Below, piece after piece: positions 11,228-22,118 of a stretch of 64,000 nucleotides of DNA. A model generated the notes under the pieces. That model had not been told where the DNA came from, did no database searches, and saw only the letters and a program-made list of their open reading frames with translations. How positions within the stretch are numbered: position 1 is the first letter of the stretch; every line of letters starts with the position of its first letter. Source of the DNA: Cladophialophora immunda (taxonomy: Eukaryota; Ascomycota; Eurotiomycetes; Chaetothyriales; Herpotrichiellaceae); NCBI RefSeq assembly GCF_000835495.1, contig NW_015622542.1, forward strand, positions 496,001-560,000. The letters run 5' to 3'. Both the position numbers and the translations under genes were made by a program.

Positions 11228-12993
11228 ATGGCTGCCAACAACCTGGACCTGGAAAAGGATGTCCGTTCACAACACCTCGACGTCTCAGAGTTCTCGGAAA
11301 GCAGCGAGGCGAGAGACCCCAAAGAGAAAATGCATCTCGAAGGCGGCAGCCTTGTAGTCGATCCGGTCCTGGAGAAGAAGATAAGACGCAAAGTAGACTG
11401 GCGACTCCTGCCATTGTGCGGCGCCCTCTATGCTGTCTCACTGGTCGACCGGCTCAACCTCCCGAATGCCCGCCTCGCCGGTATGGACGAGGCATTGGGC
11501 ATCTCCATTGGCAATCGATACTCAGTCATCACCATGGTATTCTTCATCGGCTACATCCTCTGTGACTTCCCTGCGAACTTTGTCATGAGGAAAGTCGGTC
11601 CCGCCACGTTCTTGGGCGCCATTGGCTTCGGCTGGGGGATCTTGACGATTGGCATGGGCTTCACGAAGAGTTGGGTCTCACTCCTGGTTTGTCGGATCAT
11701 CTTTGGCGCCCTGGAAGGAGGGCTGTTCCCTGGGATCATCTTCCTCCTGTCTTGCTGGTACGTTCGACACGAGGTTCAAGTGCGGTTCAGTGGCTTCTAC
11801 GGCGCCGGCATGCTTATATCTGGACTTTCCAATTTGATTGCATATGGCTTGTCCAAGGCGGATGGACTAGGTGGCCTGGGTGGTTGGTCGTGGATTTTCA
11901 TCTTCGGTGAGTTCGACCTGCAGCCCGTTCTTTCTGTCCTGCCATGGTCGACGCATTCTCTTCTTCTTCTTCTTCGACCGATCCCTTTGCGAAGCTAACT
12001 TGACCTTGTAATAGAGGGAATTGCTACTTGTGTGATTGCAGTCGTTGTCCTCGTCTTTTTATTGGACTTTCCGGATAAGGCGGCTAGGCCCAGAAAGCTA
12101 GCAATAAGGTCCTTTCTGACCCCCGAGGAGGCAACCGTCATCCTCAACCGTATCGAGCGAGACCGTGGAGATGCGACCCCCGAAAAGTTCTCCTTCAAGA
12201 AAATTCTCGCCGAGCTGAAAGACTGGAAGATATGGGAATGCTGTTTGCTTCTTCTCTGCAATGTAAGCACATTCTTCATTTTCATTCGACCAAAAATACT
12301 AACTGTGACATATAGAACACGGTAGCATACGCATTCGCCTACTTCCTTCCTCTCATCCTTCACGGGGCCATGGGCTACTCCATCTTGACAACTTACATCC
12401 TCATATTTCCGCCATACGTTCTTGCCGCCATCGTACGTTCTCCATCGCGTGGTGGTGAACCATGCTGATAAATACACAGTGGATGTTTATCGCCGCTTAC
12501 ATTGGCGACCGCTTTATGATTCGCGGACCAATCATCGTTTTCAACGCGTGCTGCACAATCGCGGGAGTAGTGATGTATTTGTCTACCATTCCCATCATTT
12601 ACGTGCCTTTACTTACAAGATTCTAGGATGGGCTACGCAAATACCGCTTCTGTTCGATACGCCGGAGTCTTTCTGGGCCTCCCGCCATACAATGCCAGTA
12701 TTCCGGCCATCTTCAGCTACCAGCACAATAATATCGTTGGACAGACGAAGCGTGCCATTGGAGCCGCGGTCATGATTGCAGGCGGTGGCATTGGTGGCAT
12801 TATTGCCAGCAACGCCTTTCAGCAGAAAGACGCCCCTGGCTATCGACCGGGCTTGAACACTGTCATTGCTGTGCAAGCTCTCACTGTTGTGATTATTTGC
12901 AAGAACTTCTTTGTCTTCAGCCGCACCAATCGCAAGGCTGATCGTGGGGAGATTGTCATTGAAGGAAGGGAGGGATTCCGCTACACATTGTGA
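11228..12993 (+). CDS. MFS permease, Dal5-like family (second copy type)
   Basis: Five exons (11228-11906, 12015-12262, 12316-12432, 12480-12574, 12627-12993) make 501 residues in frame. The layout parallels the permease at 1480: a charged N-terminus, DRLNLPNARLAGMDEAL after the first helix, then LEGGLFPG in the fourth to fifth helix region, a central loop with FLTPEEA, and a hydrophilic C-terminal tail. It belongs to the anion:cation symporter branch of MFS and acts at the plasma membrane. It is divergent from the carboxymuconolactone gene, which suggests co-regulation and import of a ring-cleavage intermediate or its aromatic precursor. The substrate is unknown. Confidence 0.88.
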
Positions 12994-14149
12994 AAAAAAA
13001 AGCCTTTCCTAGGTCGACCTGTGGGAACCTCAATCTCTGGTGTGCGGAACTGAAAAAGCTGATATGGAATTGTCCGTGAGATGGTGTCGAAATTCTAGTA
13101 TGCACGTCGCATGTTATAGTGATATGTAACAATGGGAGAAACGGCTTTTTCTGTGCCCTACCTCCAGTTCTCAGATCCAAGTGACTGTAGTCAAAATGAG
13201 CCATACACCCGCTACTTCTGAGTCGGAGGTGCCCTCACCTGCGCCATACTTGGGCCTCTTGGGATGGGAGGCATGTCTATCTTTACCACGCAAAGCTTAC
13301 GATATCTCATTACCCCTGCGGTATCCAGTCAGGACACCGTGACTTGAATCTACATCCATTATTTGTGGACATGGCACCGAGCTGGAGGGATAGATCATTC
13401 ACAAAATGTAGTAGAAGTATTCTGTACCACTCGAGGCGGGGCATGCTTCACAGGGAAGGAGCCCCTTTACTGATCTCAAATGCACATCTGCACTCGCGCC
13501 TATAACACGGGGGCTTTTTCTGTCAGCCATGCAGGAATAGATATGGTGAGCAGCAGCTCGGTATCCGTTGGCAAAGTTGCGTCCGTCCGCCATGCTGACC
13601 AAGAAGGTCATCCAGACGTGGCTCTGATTCAAATTTGGAGCTCATAAAAGTATAAGCAGGTGACCACAGCTACGGACAGCGTCGTGATTGCATGCACTCC
13701 CAAATGCTCTCCCCTTGCACCTTGTTTCTCCCCGGAATGTCTGATTCGAGTTGGGATCCGGGAATTCTCCTCAGCAAGGTTTGGTCGGCTCACACATCGG
13801 TAATATTCCCATTTTCGGGTCATCCGAGAAGCAGAACGGAGTCGTTGGGACGCCTTGAAACCCCAGGTCTTGGATCTGGGCATCTTCCTTTCCCCCAATG
13901 GGCGGTCTCTTTTCCAGTGGGATTGCACTCCGCCTTCGAAATATCTGAGGTGACCCCGGATTCCACCCCTCCCGAAGGTTGTAATACGGGTGAAGGCCTC
14001 GATATAGCGTCGGTTTCATTAATTGGGAGCTGCTAGTAGCTATCAGAGGTTATCAGGCGCAAAGTATAAATATCATCTACATCTGTTGCGGGACACGCGA
14101 GCCCAGAAACTCTGCTGACCCGGCACAAAAATCACTTGAACAGACCATC
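12994..14149. other. Intergenic, no gene seen
   Basis: About 1.15 kb between the MFS stop and the flavoprotein start. The last few hundred bases should hold the flavoprotein promoter, with a TATA-like AGTATAAATA near 14060. Short open frames lack motifs. Confidence 0.4.
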
Positions 14150-15634
14150 ATGTATCTCCAATCGAATGGGCAAGATCAAACCACAGACGTGGTCGTCGTC
14201 GGGACCGGCCCTGGTGGTCTTGCTGCCGTGGGATCTGCCGTTCAATCTGGCGCAGATGTCATTGCCATTGAGGCATGGAAGGACGTGGGAGGCAACGCCA
14301 CATGGTCAACTGGTTGGGTGGCGTTTGTTGACAGCGACTTGCAACGAGAGCAAGGGATCCACGACTCGGTCGACCTCTTCATGAAAGACTGCGAAAAGCT
14401 GATCGAACAATCAGGCCAACACTTCGGCTTGGAGTGGGATCCTGTCCTTGGGAAGCTCTACGCCGAGGAAAGCCCTCAGCTGTACAAAATCCTCGTCGAA
14501 AGAGGGGTGAAATTTCCTCGTCTGATCAAGCGGCCGCTGCAGACCAGTGTTCCTCGACTGGCAGCCGTGGAGAATACAGAACAGTTCGCTCGAGCGTTTG
14601 AGCGAGACTTTGCCGGACCACAGGTGCGCACGTATGTCAATACAACCGCCGTGCGGCTCATCACCGAGGGCGGACGTGTCACTGGAGTCCGCGCGCAGCC
14701 GAACAACGGCAGGCCGTCATTCAATGTATTCGCCAAAAAGGGTGTCATTCTTGCGACTGGTGGCTATCAAGCAAATCCAGCCCTCCGTCGACGCTACCAA
14801 CCGACTGTGCAAAATGCATGGTATCCTGGGGTACCCACGTGCAGAGGGGACGGACACCTGATGGGACAAGCAATCGGCGGAGATTTGATCAATATGTCAA
14901 TGATACCAGGTCTGGTGGCGGTTGCGTCTGCTCTGACCGACGAAGCTATTGCCGTCAATGCAAGAGGGCATCGATTCCACGACGAGGCCGGGCCATATCA
15001 ATACCGAGTGGAGAAGTTGAAGCAGCAGCCAGATCATCTAGCACACTACATTTTCGACAACGGCACCGCCGTCAGGCAAAAGCGTTATGTCGACCAGATG
15101 TCGAATGTATTCAAGGCCGATACACTGGAAGAGCTGGCATCTCTGATCAACGTTCCGGCCGATGCGCTGCGGACATCAGTGCAGCAGTGGAACTCATTCA
15201 TCGTATCAGGCGACAAAGTCGAGCCACTAACGAAGCGGGTTGACTTTACGCGCCACCGAATCGTGGAAGCTCCATTCTACGCGGCAAAATTGGTCTTCGG
15301 CATAAGCTTGACCTGCGGTGGCTTCCGGACCACGGCCTCGATGCAGGTGGTTGATGTCTTCGGCAAGCCAATTCCAGGGCTCTTCGCCGTTGGCGACACC
15401 GCCGGCGGCTTCGTACCAACAGCGGAAATGGGCGGTACGCATCTCGGAGGCGGCTTTGTACATGGATGGCGTGCAGGGAAGGCGGTTACGAAAGGGGAGC
15501 TGAGTGAGAATCACCACAAAGACGGCGGCGTCTTTGGCCAGTCCGTCCCTCAGACAGCAACCCTAGAGTTGAGAATCCCCATCATTACCGTCCCAACAGC
15601 TGAGCAAACGGGCGATGCCAAGGCACGACTGTAA
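14150..15634 (+). CDS. FAD-dependent oxidoreductase, fumarate reductase/3-ketosteroid dehydrogenase-like (FAD_binding_2)
   Basis: Single exon, 494 residues. The N-terminus has the dinucleotide-binding GTGPGGLAA near residue 18 and the acid-ended second strand. The middle has ATGGYQANPALRRRY. The C-terminal FAD-contacting segment reads GLFAVGDTAGG followed by GGTHLGGGF, characteristic of the fumarate reductase/succinate dehydrogenase flavoprotein superfamily. Members reduce or form carbon-carbon double bonds next to carbonyl groups (fumarate, urocanate, tricarballylate, 3-ketosteroids). No heme-binding CxxCH or signal peptide is visible, so it is probably a soluble cytosolic enzyme. In this cluster it might act on an unsaturated ring-cleavage product or a cyclic ketone. 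That role is a guess; the family is firm. Confidence 0.85.
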   Translation: MYLQSNGQDQTTDVVVVGTGPGGLAAVGSAVQSGADVIAIEAWKDVGGNATWSTGWVAFVDSDLQREQGIHDSVDLFMKDCEKLIEQSGQHFGLEWDPVLGKLYAEESPQLYKILVERGVKFPRLIKRPLQTSVPRLAAVENTEQFARAFERDFAGPQVRTYVNTTAVRLITEGGRVTGVRAQPNNGRPSFNVFAKKGVILATGGYQANPALRRRYQPTVQNAWYPGVPTCRGDGHLMGQAIGGDLINMSMIPGLVAVASALTDEAIAVNARGHRFHDEAGPYQYRVEKLKQQPDHLAHYIFDNGTAVRQKRYVDQMSNVFKADTLEELASLINVPADALRTSVQQWNSFIVSGDKVEPLTKRVDFTRHRIVEAPFYAAKLVFGISLTCGGFRTTASMQVVDVFGKPIPGLFAVGDTAGGFVPTAEMGGTHLGGGFVHGWRAGKAVTKGELSENHHKDGGVFGQSVPQTATLELRIPIITVPTAEQTGDAKARL

Positions 15635-15711
15635 GCTGAACAGACGGCAGCGAGAATAGATCTGGAGCTGGAACCTCAAGGGGAAGATATAGCATCCAAG
15701 TTATCTAAACT

Positions 15712-16731
15712 CTATATGGCAGGATTGCGTGGCAGTTGTACAGATTCCTGGAGTGCCTCCTGCCCCGACTCAAGACTCAATTTTCTTCCTATTTCCCGCA
15801 AGTCTGCTGTTGTTGGAAGAGCCACTGGCGGATGACATGAGCCGTGGAATAGCGTCCAGATTGCTTCATTTGCGTGAGCAGAGTTTGTCTGCTTGTCTTG
15901 TCGAGAAATGAGGTCGGTCGGAATCTTCGCTTCTTGGTGGCTGCGTGCGTCTCGCCACCAGGCCTGCACTACCTCTTCGAGTGCATTGCTGCGCCGACTG
16001 TGCTTCCGTCGCCCCACAGTAAATGCTCTGACGGGAGGCGTCCCGCTGTATATCATGAGGTTCTTCCATTCGTGTGCATGCTCAAAGACGTGTTCCCCAA
16101 ATCCGAGACCGATCATCATTAGAGACGCTTCGAATCGGTGAAATGCATCCTGATCGAATAGCGCTGCAGTGCCTATGATCGCTTCGTTGTACTTGTTCTT
16201 TTCACTGGATCTGTCATGCATGAAGCAGCGAAAACAGCATAGTGTAGTGTATCTGATCAGCAACAACATAGATTCCTTCAAGCAGGATGCTATTGCTCGG
16301 TTTAGAAATGCTTCCGCGGCGTGGTTGCCGTCGGTCATTCGTAGCAGCCGGTTCGTATGCAATATCCTCGTAATGATGGCTGCGCCGGTGAGGATGCACA
16401 GATAACGTCCTTCATCGTGTGAACTTAGTCCCACAGTGGCGTACTCGGCGAAGCAACTCAGTGCCTCATGGGTTTCCACCATGTGCTCAACCGATTCAGC
16501 GTCAAGATATGGTCTGTAGAAAAGCGAAAAGAGCAGTGGAGTCTGTTGCTTCGCAATGCCTGTGACCGAGCTTGAGGCTGCATCTCTCACACGGCGAGAT
16601 GTCAAGTTGATGCTGAGCCAATTTTTCTTCGACAACGGGACGAAAGAAATGATTCTCGTCAACACTTCCTCCGGAAGTCCTTCTAACCTTGAGCAGGAGG
16701 ATATAGAAGGGGCCCAAATAACTGCCGTCAT
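15712..16731 (-). CDS. F-box domain protein of unknown target
   Basis: Single-exon frame of 339 residues, ATG at 16731. Residues 15-55 look like an F-box (LEGLPEEVLTRIISFVPL, then NLTSRRVRDAAS), the Skp1-binding motif of SCF ubiquitin ligases. The rest is mainly helical with Cys, His and Leu but no leucine-rich repeat, WD or Kelch motif that I can recognise. Its stop lies 77 bases downstream of the convergent flavoprotein stop. It does not obviously belong to the catabolic pathway. Confidence 0.65.
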   Translation of the reverse strand: MTAVIWAPSISSCSRLEGLPEEVLTRIISFVPLSKKNWLSINLTSRRVRDAASSSVTGIAKQQTPLLFSLFYRPYLDAESVEHMVETHEALSCFAEYATVGLSSHDEGRYLCILTGAAIITRILHTNRLLRMTDGNHAAEAFLNRAIASCLKESMLLLIRYTTLCCFRCFMHDRSSEKNKYNEAIIGTAALFDQDAFHRFEASLMMIGLGFGEHVFEHAHEWKNLMIYSGTPPVRAFTVGRRKHSRRSNALEEVVQAWWRDARSHQEAKIPTDLISRQDKQTNSAHANEAIWTLFHGSCHPPVALPTTADLREIGRKLSLESGQEALQESVQLPRNPAI

Positions 16732-17325
16732 CAGCGTGTTAGAAACTCAGACTGAATCTCTGTCCATTCCTGGGTCCACATAGACGCGGAATCGGTAGTC
16801 TACGTCTTCAAGGTAGTTATGGGCATCATCATTGCAACAACCAGGCTATTCACACTTGAGAGAGACACAGCATCATGTGGGGCATGTAGTTACCAAGCAT
16901 GGCAAGGCTCCGCTGCGCCTTTTAACATACCTTCGACTTAGCTTATACACCTGTGCCTAAGCATGCCTTTTCTCAAACAAAGTACTTCCTTTGAACTGGG
17001 CCTCTTCATGAGAAATGGTTTGGGGCTGGAAAGAATCTAATGTGCAAAGTGCGACCTCTTCCTCCCACTTTAGTGGATGCTGGCTCATACGGAATATGGC
17101 TTCGATGGCATCGGACAGAAGTGAAGGATCCGATGGAAGTGGTGGGGCATCGAACTCGGTTTAAGCCAACGCTACCTAGAACGCAGTGCACCATTTTCGT
17201 CCCGGGTTTCAGGATCGGTATGTACTCATAGAGCCTGGTCTGTCCAGAACGCTTGCAGGGAGCTCTATTCTGCTATTTTTTTGTCTTTGTTATCTTGATT
17301 CTTAGAGAACACCCCAGGGTGCGCG
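16732..17325. other. Divergent intergenic region, no gene seen
   Basis: About 590 bases between the F-box gene start and the start of the uncharacterised gene at 17326. It should hold both promoters. No repeats or strong motifs are seen. Confidence 0.35.
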
Positions 17326-18230
17326 ATGCCTCGACTGAAACTCTGGCCTTCCCGGCCCTTGTACATGCTGACTCTAGGCGGCGCAGGAACAATTGGTGTC
17401 TTCCAATGGTGGACACAGGATTGCCAGTTTGTTCCATACGATCCGTCTCACGACACTTTATATGGCAGCGCGTTCTTCCGGCGGTTTAACCCGAATCTGA
17501 ATCCTACGTTCCACGATCTCTGTGTGCGGAAGGTATCCTTAAGCAAGCTGGATCCCGGTCTGTTGAGAGACCATGAACAAGGTGGCACGAAGTTGATCGA
17601 GGCTTATTGTGCCGCTGTCTGGGCAAGTCGTGGTATGTCCGCATTATATCCCCTCCAACAGGCAGCCAACGGGATAACATGACCCTCATCTTCTTTGCAT
17701 CCTTTCATCGGTCAAGGATACTTACCTAACCAATCCCATCCTCAGCCTACACGATTCAACGCAGATTTCTACAACAGAGATACGGCTCGCCGACGACTGC
17801 ACACCAGTTGTGGAGACGATCCGAGCTTCTCGAATCCCATTACGACGTGGGCACCGAAATCACCAACCACTTCGTCGTGCTGGCAAAGACCCCAGCGTCG
17901 ATTCTGCTCCGATGCGGTGACTCACCGCTGAATACACCTCATGGCCCCCGGGACATTGACGGCCTGTTCGAGATGAGTGTAGCTACGTGCAAAGAACAAG
18001 GCGTCGCCGAGTTTCGGATGAAAAGCCTCTTCTACCACGGTGTCGGCCAGGCGTCGACGAGTCCCATCAATCCCGTCTCGCTCGAAGGCTGGGCCCACAA
18101 GCGGTACGTCAAACTGTTACTCGAGGAAGCCGTTCAGAGCTGTACGCAGCAACCCTGGAGCAAGGCTCGGTACCCCGGTCTAGCGCAACGGGAAGAAAGG
18201 AGCAGAGCTGAAGGCAATCAAATCCAGTAG
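17326..18230 (+). CDS. Uncharacterised fungal protein
   Basis: Two exons (17326-17632 and 17746-18230) join in phase with a GT-AG intron to give 263 residues. The start has a basic stretch followed by a short hydrophobic segment (LYMLTLGGAGTIGVF), which could be a signal anchor. After the intron the sequence YTIQRRFLQQRYG, then DVGTEITNHFVVL and ILLRCGDSP, reads as a compact alpha+beta domain. I do not recognise the family. The exon junction and the uniform coding character support a real gene. No role can be assigned. Confidence 0.6.
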
Positions 18231-18464
18231 GCTGGTTAAGGGGTAGAATTACAGCCAGGGGATTACGCTCAACCAGGGCTGCGGAGCCGATGGACAATAC
18301 ATGGATCACGTTTTGCTGGACATCTAGTGCTCTCGCTTCTCGTTCCTGTCCATTGGTTGAATCGCCTATAAAGACTAGATCTGACACATCGAGGAGCCGT
18401 TCACAGATACCGAAAATGGGCAACCCACACCCCACATGCTACTTGTTTTAGATGCCCTAATTGG

Positions 18465-18492
18465 GACACACGCACACGCACATACACACACA
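18465..18492. repeat. CA-rich microsatellite
   Basis: A run of alternating CA/CG dinucleotides (GACACACGCACACGCACATA and following) sits in the short gap before the 3' end of the C2H2 regulator gene. It looks like an imperfect simple repeat. Confidence 0.6.
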
Positions 18493-18519
18493 TCCCGTGA
18501 GAGTATATTGTACCGTGCT

Positions 18520-21500
18520 TCATGAACTCGATTCCGACCTGAAAAAGTCTCCAATTGCTTTGAGTGCTTCACAATAATCGGACCCTTCCCATTTTGCGAC
18601 TTCATCCAGTAAGTGGGCGTAGCTCAGGATGACCTTCCTGGCTGCCCGTCCTCCAGCAGCATCCACACCACCAAAAGAGATGGCACCTCCGTTTCGGATG
18701 AAGCGCTTTGCCGCAGAGCATTGTCCAACCTGCGGTTGCACTCCGCCAAAGCCATCCATCCCGACCTCCGCCCAATCAATCTTCTGCAGCAACTCTAGCT
18801 TGGCCGAAGAAGAGACTGTCTGGTCCGGCGGTGTCGTTTTGGAGACATAAAAGGCGAGAACGAGCGCGGCCGTGAATATCATGTGCTCATGTAAAACCAA
18901 TGCGGGCTCTGAAACTCGAGATTGTGACAGGATCCAGAAGATTTGTGAAGCGTGTAATGCAGCCCTTCGCGCTTCGGGCGATCCGGCCCAGGCTGTGATG
19001 TTTGATAGAGCGTTCTGTGCAGAGATTGCGCCATTATGGCCCAAGGCGAGTTCGAATTGGTCCATGTCAACTGTTGTAGACATACATAGGCTGTTCCAGA
19101 GTAGTAGAGCGTGCTGGTGCTCTGGACTGAAGTTGTCCCGATGGCTGCTCGGGATTGTGGCCAAGAGAGGAGCAATGTTCTTTGCACGATCATCCAACGC
19201 ATATCTCTGGACCGGTGCAGAGTCCTGTATCTCACTGCTGTCCAGCTGGCCTGGGTACAGCCTATGACGGGCTACAGAATGTTGGATTGAGATGGTAGCT
19301 AACAATGCTTGGAGTCCTATGCTGCCGAGCATGGCCGATGACAGCATCGACATTCTCTGTAGCGTCATCCGTGGCATGATGATCTGGGCATTGGTTTCCA
19401 CCTCCTGTGCGAATGTCGCGGCATCAGAAGCCTCAAATAATGACGATTTGCAAGGAGAAATGATTTCGAGCTTGTCCAGTTCGAGGACGCCCGCCGTCCC
19501 CCAGAGGCTGGCATATGTGGCGTCAATGATGAGGAGACATGTGACCATCCTGGTCTCGGGTCAGCTGTGTAGTGGCAGAAAGCGAGCTCTCAAAGACCAA
19601 CCTCTTCACGGATTCTACCCGCGCCCAAGGCTTCCACAGACGTTGCAAGTCAGAGGCTGGACCCATCGAATTTAGATCGAGCTCTATACCGTCACAAGCT
19701 GCAAATAACCCATGCTTTTCTGCAACCTAGGCGAGTCAGATGCCAAGAACTCGAAGTGGTTTCTCCTACGCACGTGTAAAGTCTGAATGCAGAGCATATG
19801 GGCTTCATTCTCATCGAGTCGTCGCTTTAGACTGATTAGAGAGATTTCAAAACAAGTGGTTAAGATGACTGCTGCTCACTGAGATACAAAGTGCAAGGTT
19901 GAGCACAAGTAATGAGGCAGATACTGCGGTAATTAGCTCCCAAGGAGGGCGCTTGCCCAGGGCTTGGGATGTAAGCTCCAGTCGGCAGGAATGCACCAGT
20001 TTCTCAAGATCACGATCAGCAGAGCTCGTATGGGTAATTGGAGGACCACTATACGTACTATCCACTCATTGCGGACAAAGTCTCTGGAGCCTCTGGGATC
20101 TAGTGACGAGAGTCCAATAAGGCACATCGGGAAAAGCACCGCGCTTGGAGTTGTCCCTGCGTCGAAGGTCGCACGGTGGACAAAAGGCATAGACGGGTGA
20201 AAGCGTTGGAAATAGAGGTCCAGACTCATGTCCAACATCTCAACCGAAGGAAAATGGGTTTCGTATGTCGTCGACGTCGAGCTCTGGGGCGTGTCGCTCT
20301 GGTCGACTGGCAAGGCGTACAGGAACTCCTCTTTGCCAAAGATTTTATAGCTGTCTTGCAAGAGCCTCTCTCTGCAATTGGCGTTCATGTTCCACCTTGA
20401 ACCTGTGAAGTTGGTGATCTGAGGACTCTGACTTCGAAACCCTGTGCCACCGTGACACAAGATGTTGTCAGCCGGATGTTGGAGAGCCGTCTGCCAAAGT
20501 CTCCGTATTAATCGAACGGGGCGGACTAATTTTATCGGCCATGCCTTCTGAATGCGACTCAGCTTGTCTGCAGATAGGCTATTGGCTGATATTTGATCCT
20601 GACACGGCATATGATCTTCGACTGGAGTGGGAAGGGTGGTGACAAGACCATTCAAACTCGGTAGGTCGATGATGGTAGACTCAAGCCAGAGCAAATCGGG
20701 GCCATTGGAAGTCTGCGTGAAGTCAATGCCTTCTGTATCAATGGCCGTCATTTCCGCTGCTAAGATGCCCCTTATGTCCATTTCCTCTAGAGAAGGCGAG
20801 AGAGGCATCATAGAATCCTGTTGGCCCATACTAGGATTCATGGGTTGGGCTTGTGAGTGGATGAAATTGTGCTCACGCGGTGGTGGTGGTGGTGCGGTTC
20901 GTGAGCTTTCGTCGTTCTGCATCGGTCTGCCATGGTGATCCTCTGATAACTGGGATGGCTCAATTGTACTATGATCGAATGCTAGTGCGCCCGTGGTACA
21001 AATAAAGCTCCCATTCTCTTTAGATTGGACAGTCAACACACCACCTCCTATAGCAGTCGCTGGTTCTTGGCTTTCTCGATTGCCTGTTCGAAGAACAGGA
21101 CCTAGGATTGGAGATTTCCAGGTCAGGGAAATATCACCTGCATTGTTCTCGGGCCTTACGACTGGTCGCATCGAAGGGGGTTGAGTGGCTGTTTTTGATT
21201 GTGAGCTGCCATCGGTCGATGGGGCGATGCGGACGCATTCGACCGTGGTTTTCGTTTGCTTTGTTGGTCCTCCTAACATGAAATTCATGCCACTGGCATT
21301 CGAAGGCCGACGTTGAGTTTGAGTTCCAGAATTCCCCCTACCAGGGGACTTTGGGACTTGAGGGTGTTCCTGAGAATTTGAGGGGGGCACTACAGGCTCG
21401 ATCATAATATCCTCTCGACCATTTTCAGCGGTGGAATGGTGGTTTCGGATATGCCTGGCTAAAACATCGCTGCCATACAATAGTCAACGCGTGATCTTGG

Positions 21501-21744
21501 TGTCATCTGTGCCAGAACAAGCGCATCACGTACCTTCGGGCATATCTTCGTCCGCAGAATGTGCATTTGAATGGCTTTTCTCCCGTGTCTATATCGGCGT
21601 GGTCAGCCAGAAAACCGGTCGATTGTATGTCTGGGGACATCGAAGCTTACGCCATCTTTGATGACGCCGCAAGTGTTCCAACTTTGAGAAAGTTCGTTCA
21701 CAATATGCGCATTTCTTCCATATGGTTTGTAAAGCGTCCGTCAT
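18520..21744 (-). CDS. Double C2H2 zinc-finger transcription factor with fungal_trans-like domain
   Basis: Multi-exon minus-strand gene. The first exons are 21651-21744 and 21534-21588, and the third starts at 21469 and runs to about 20.06 kb. Further exons lie around 19.9-20.0 kb and 19.6-19.7 kb, and the last ends at 18520. Spliced, the N-terminus gives two consecutive C2H2 fingers (CAYC..H..H, linker HTGEKPFKC, CTFC..H..H). A long Ser/Pro-rich linker with a five-proline run follows, then a helical region with DMSLDLYFQRFHPSMPFVHRA typical of the fungal regulator domain. The 3' part (FFRSESSS end) continues that domain. Internal exon limits at 19.6-20.1 kb are less certain than the ends. 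Probably a nuclear regulator of neighbouring genes. Confidence 0.8.
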
Positions 21745-22118
21745 TTTCAGTGACGTTGTCTAGTGAGCAGATGACAATATCCTCGACAGCATTTAGCGAG
21801 TACCCGAGCCACTGCGAGCAGGTCAATTGGAGCCATCCTTCTGCTCAGTGACTTGTACATCTGCAGAAACTTTCAAGGAGGCCAGCCTAAGCAGTGATGC
21901 CGTGCGAAACAAATCATCGAAACTTGATCCCTCAGACATAAGGGGCACCTAGAGGGGGCCACCGACTGGCCGACCACCGATCGGCTCCACGCCTGGGACA
22001 CCCGGATCTGTGGGGGTTTCGCGCCTAGAAGGCCCGGGTGTGTGGGGTTCCAGGCCTGTGGAATCCCCTCTCTACATTATTGTCTCCAAACCACGTCTAA
22101 CAATTCCAGCCCCAGCCT
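21745..22118. promoter_or_regulatory. Dyad-rich promoter region of the C2H2 regulator
   Basis: 374 bases between the regulator start and the stop of the reductase gene. The stretch 21940-22070 is GC-rich with nested inverted repeats: ACACCCGG at 21998-22005 pairs with CCGGGTGT at 22034-22041, and GGGGTTCCA at 22044-22052 pairs imperfectly with TGGAATCCCC at 22059-22068. These could be protein-binding sites or RNA hairpins. Confidence 0.4.
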
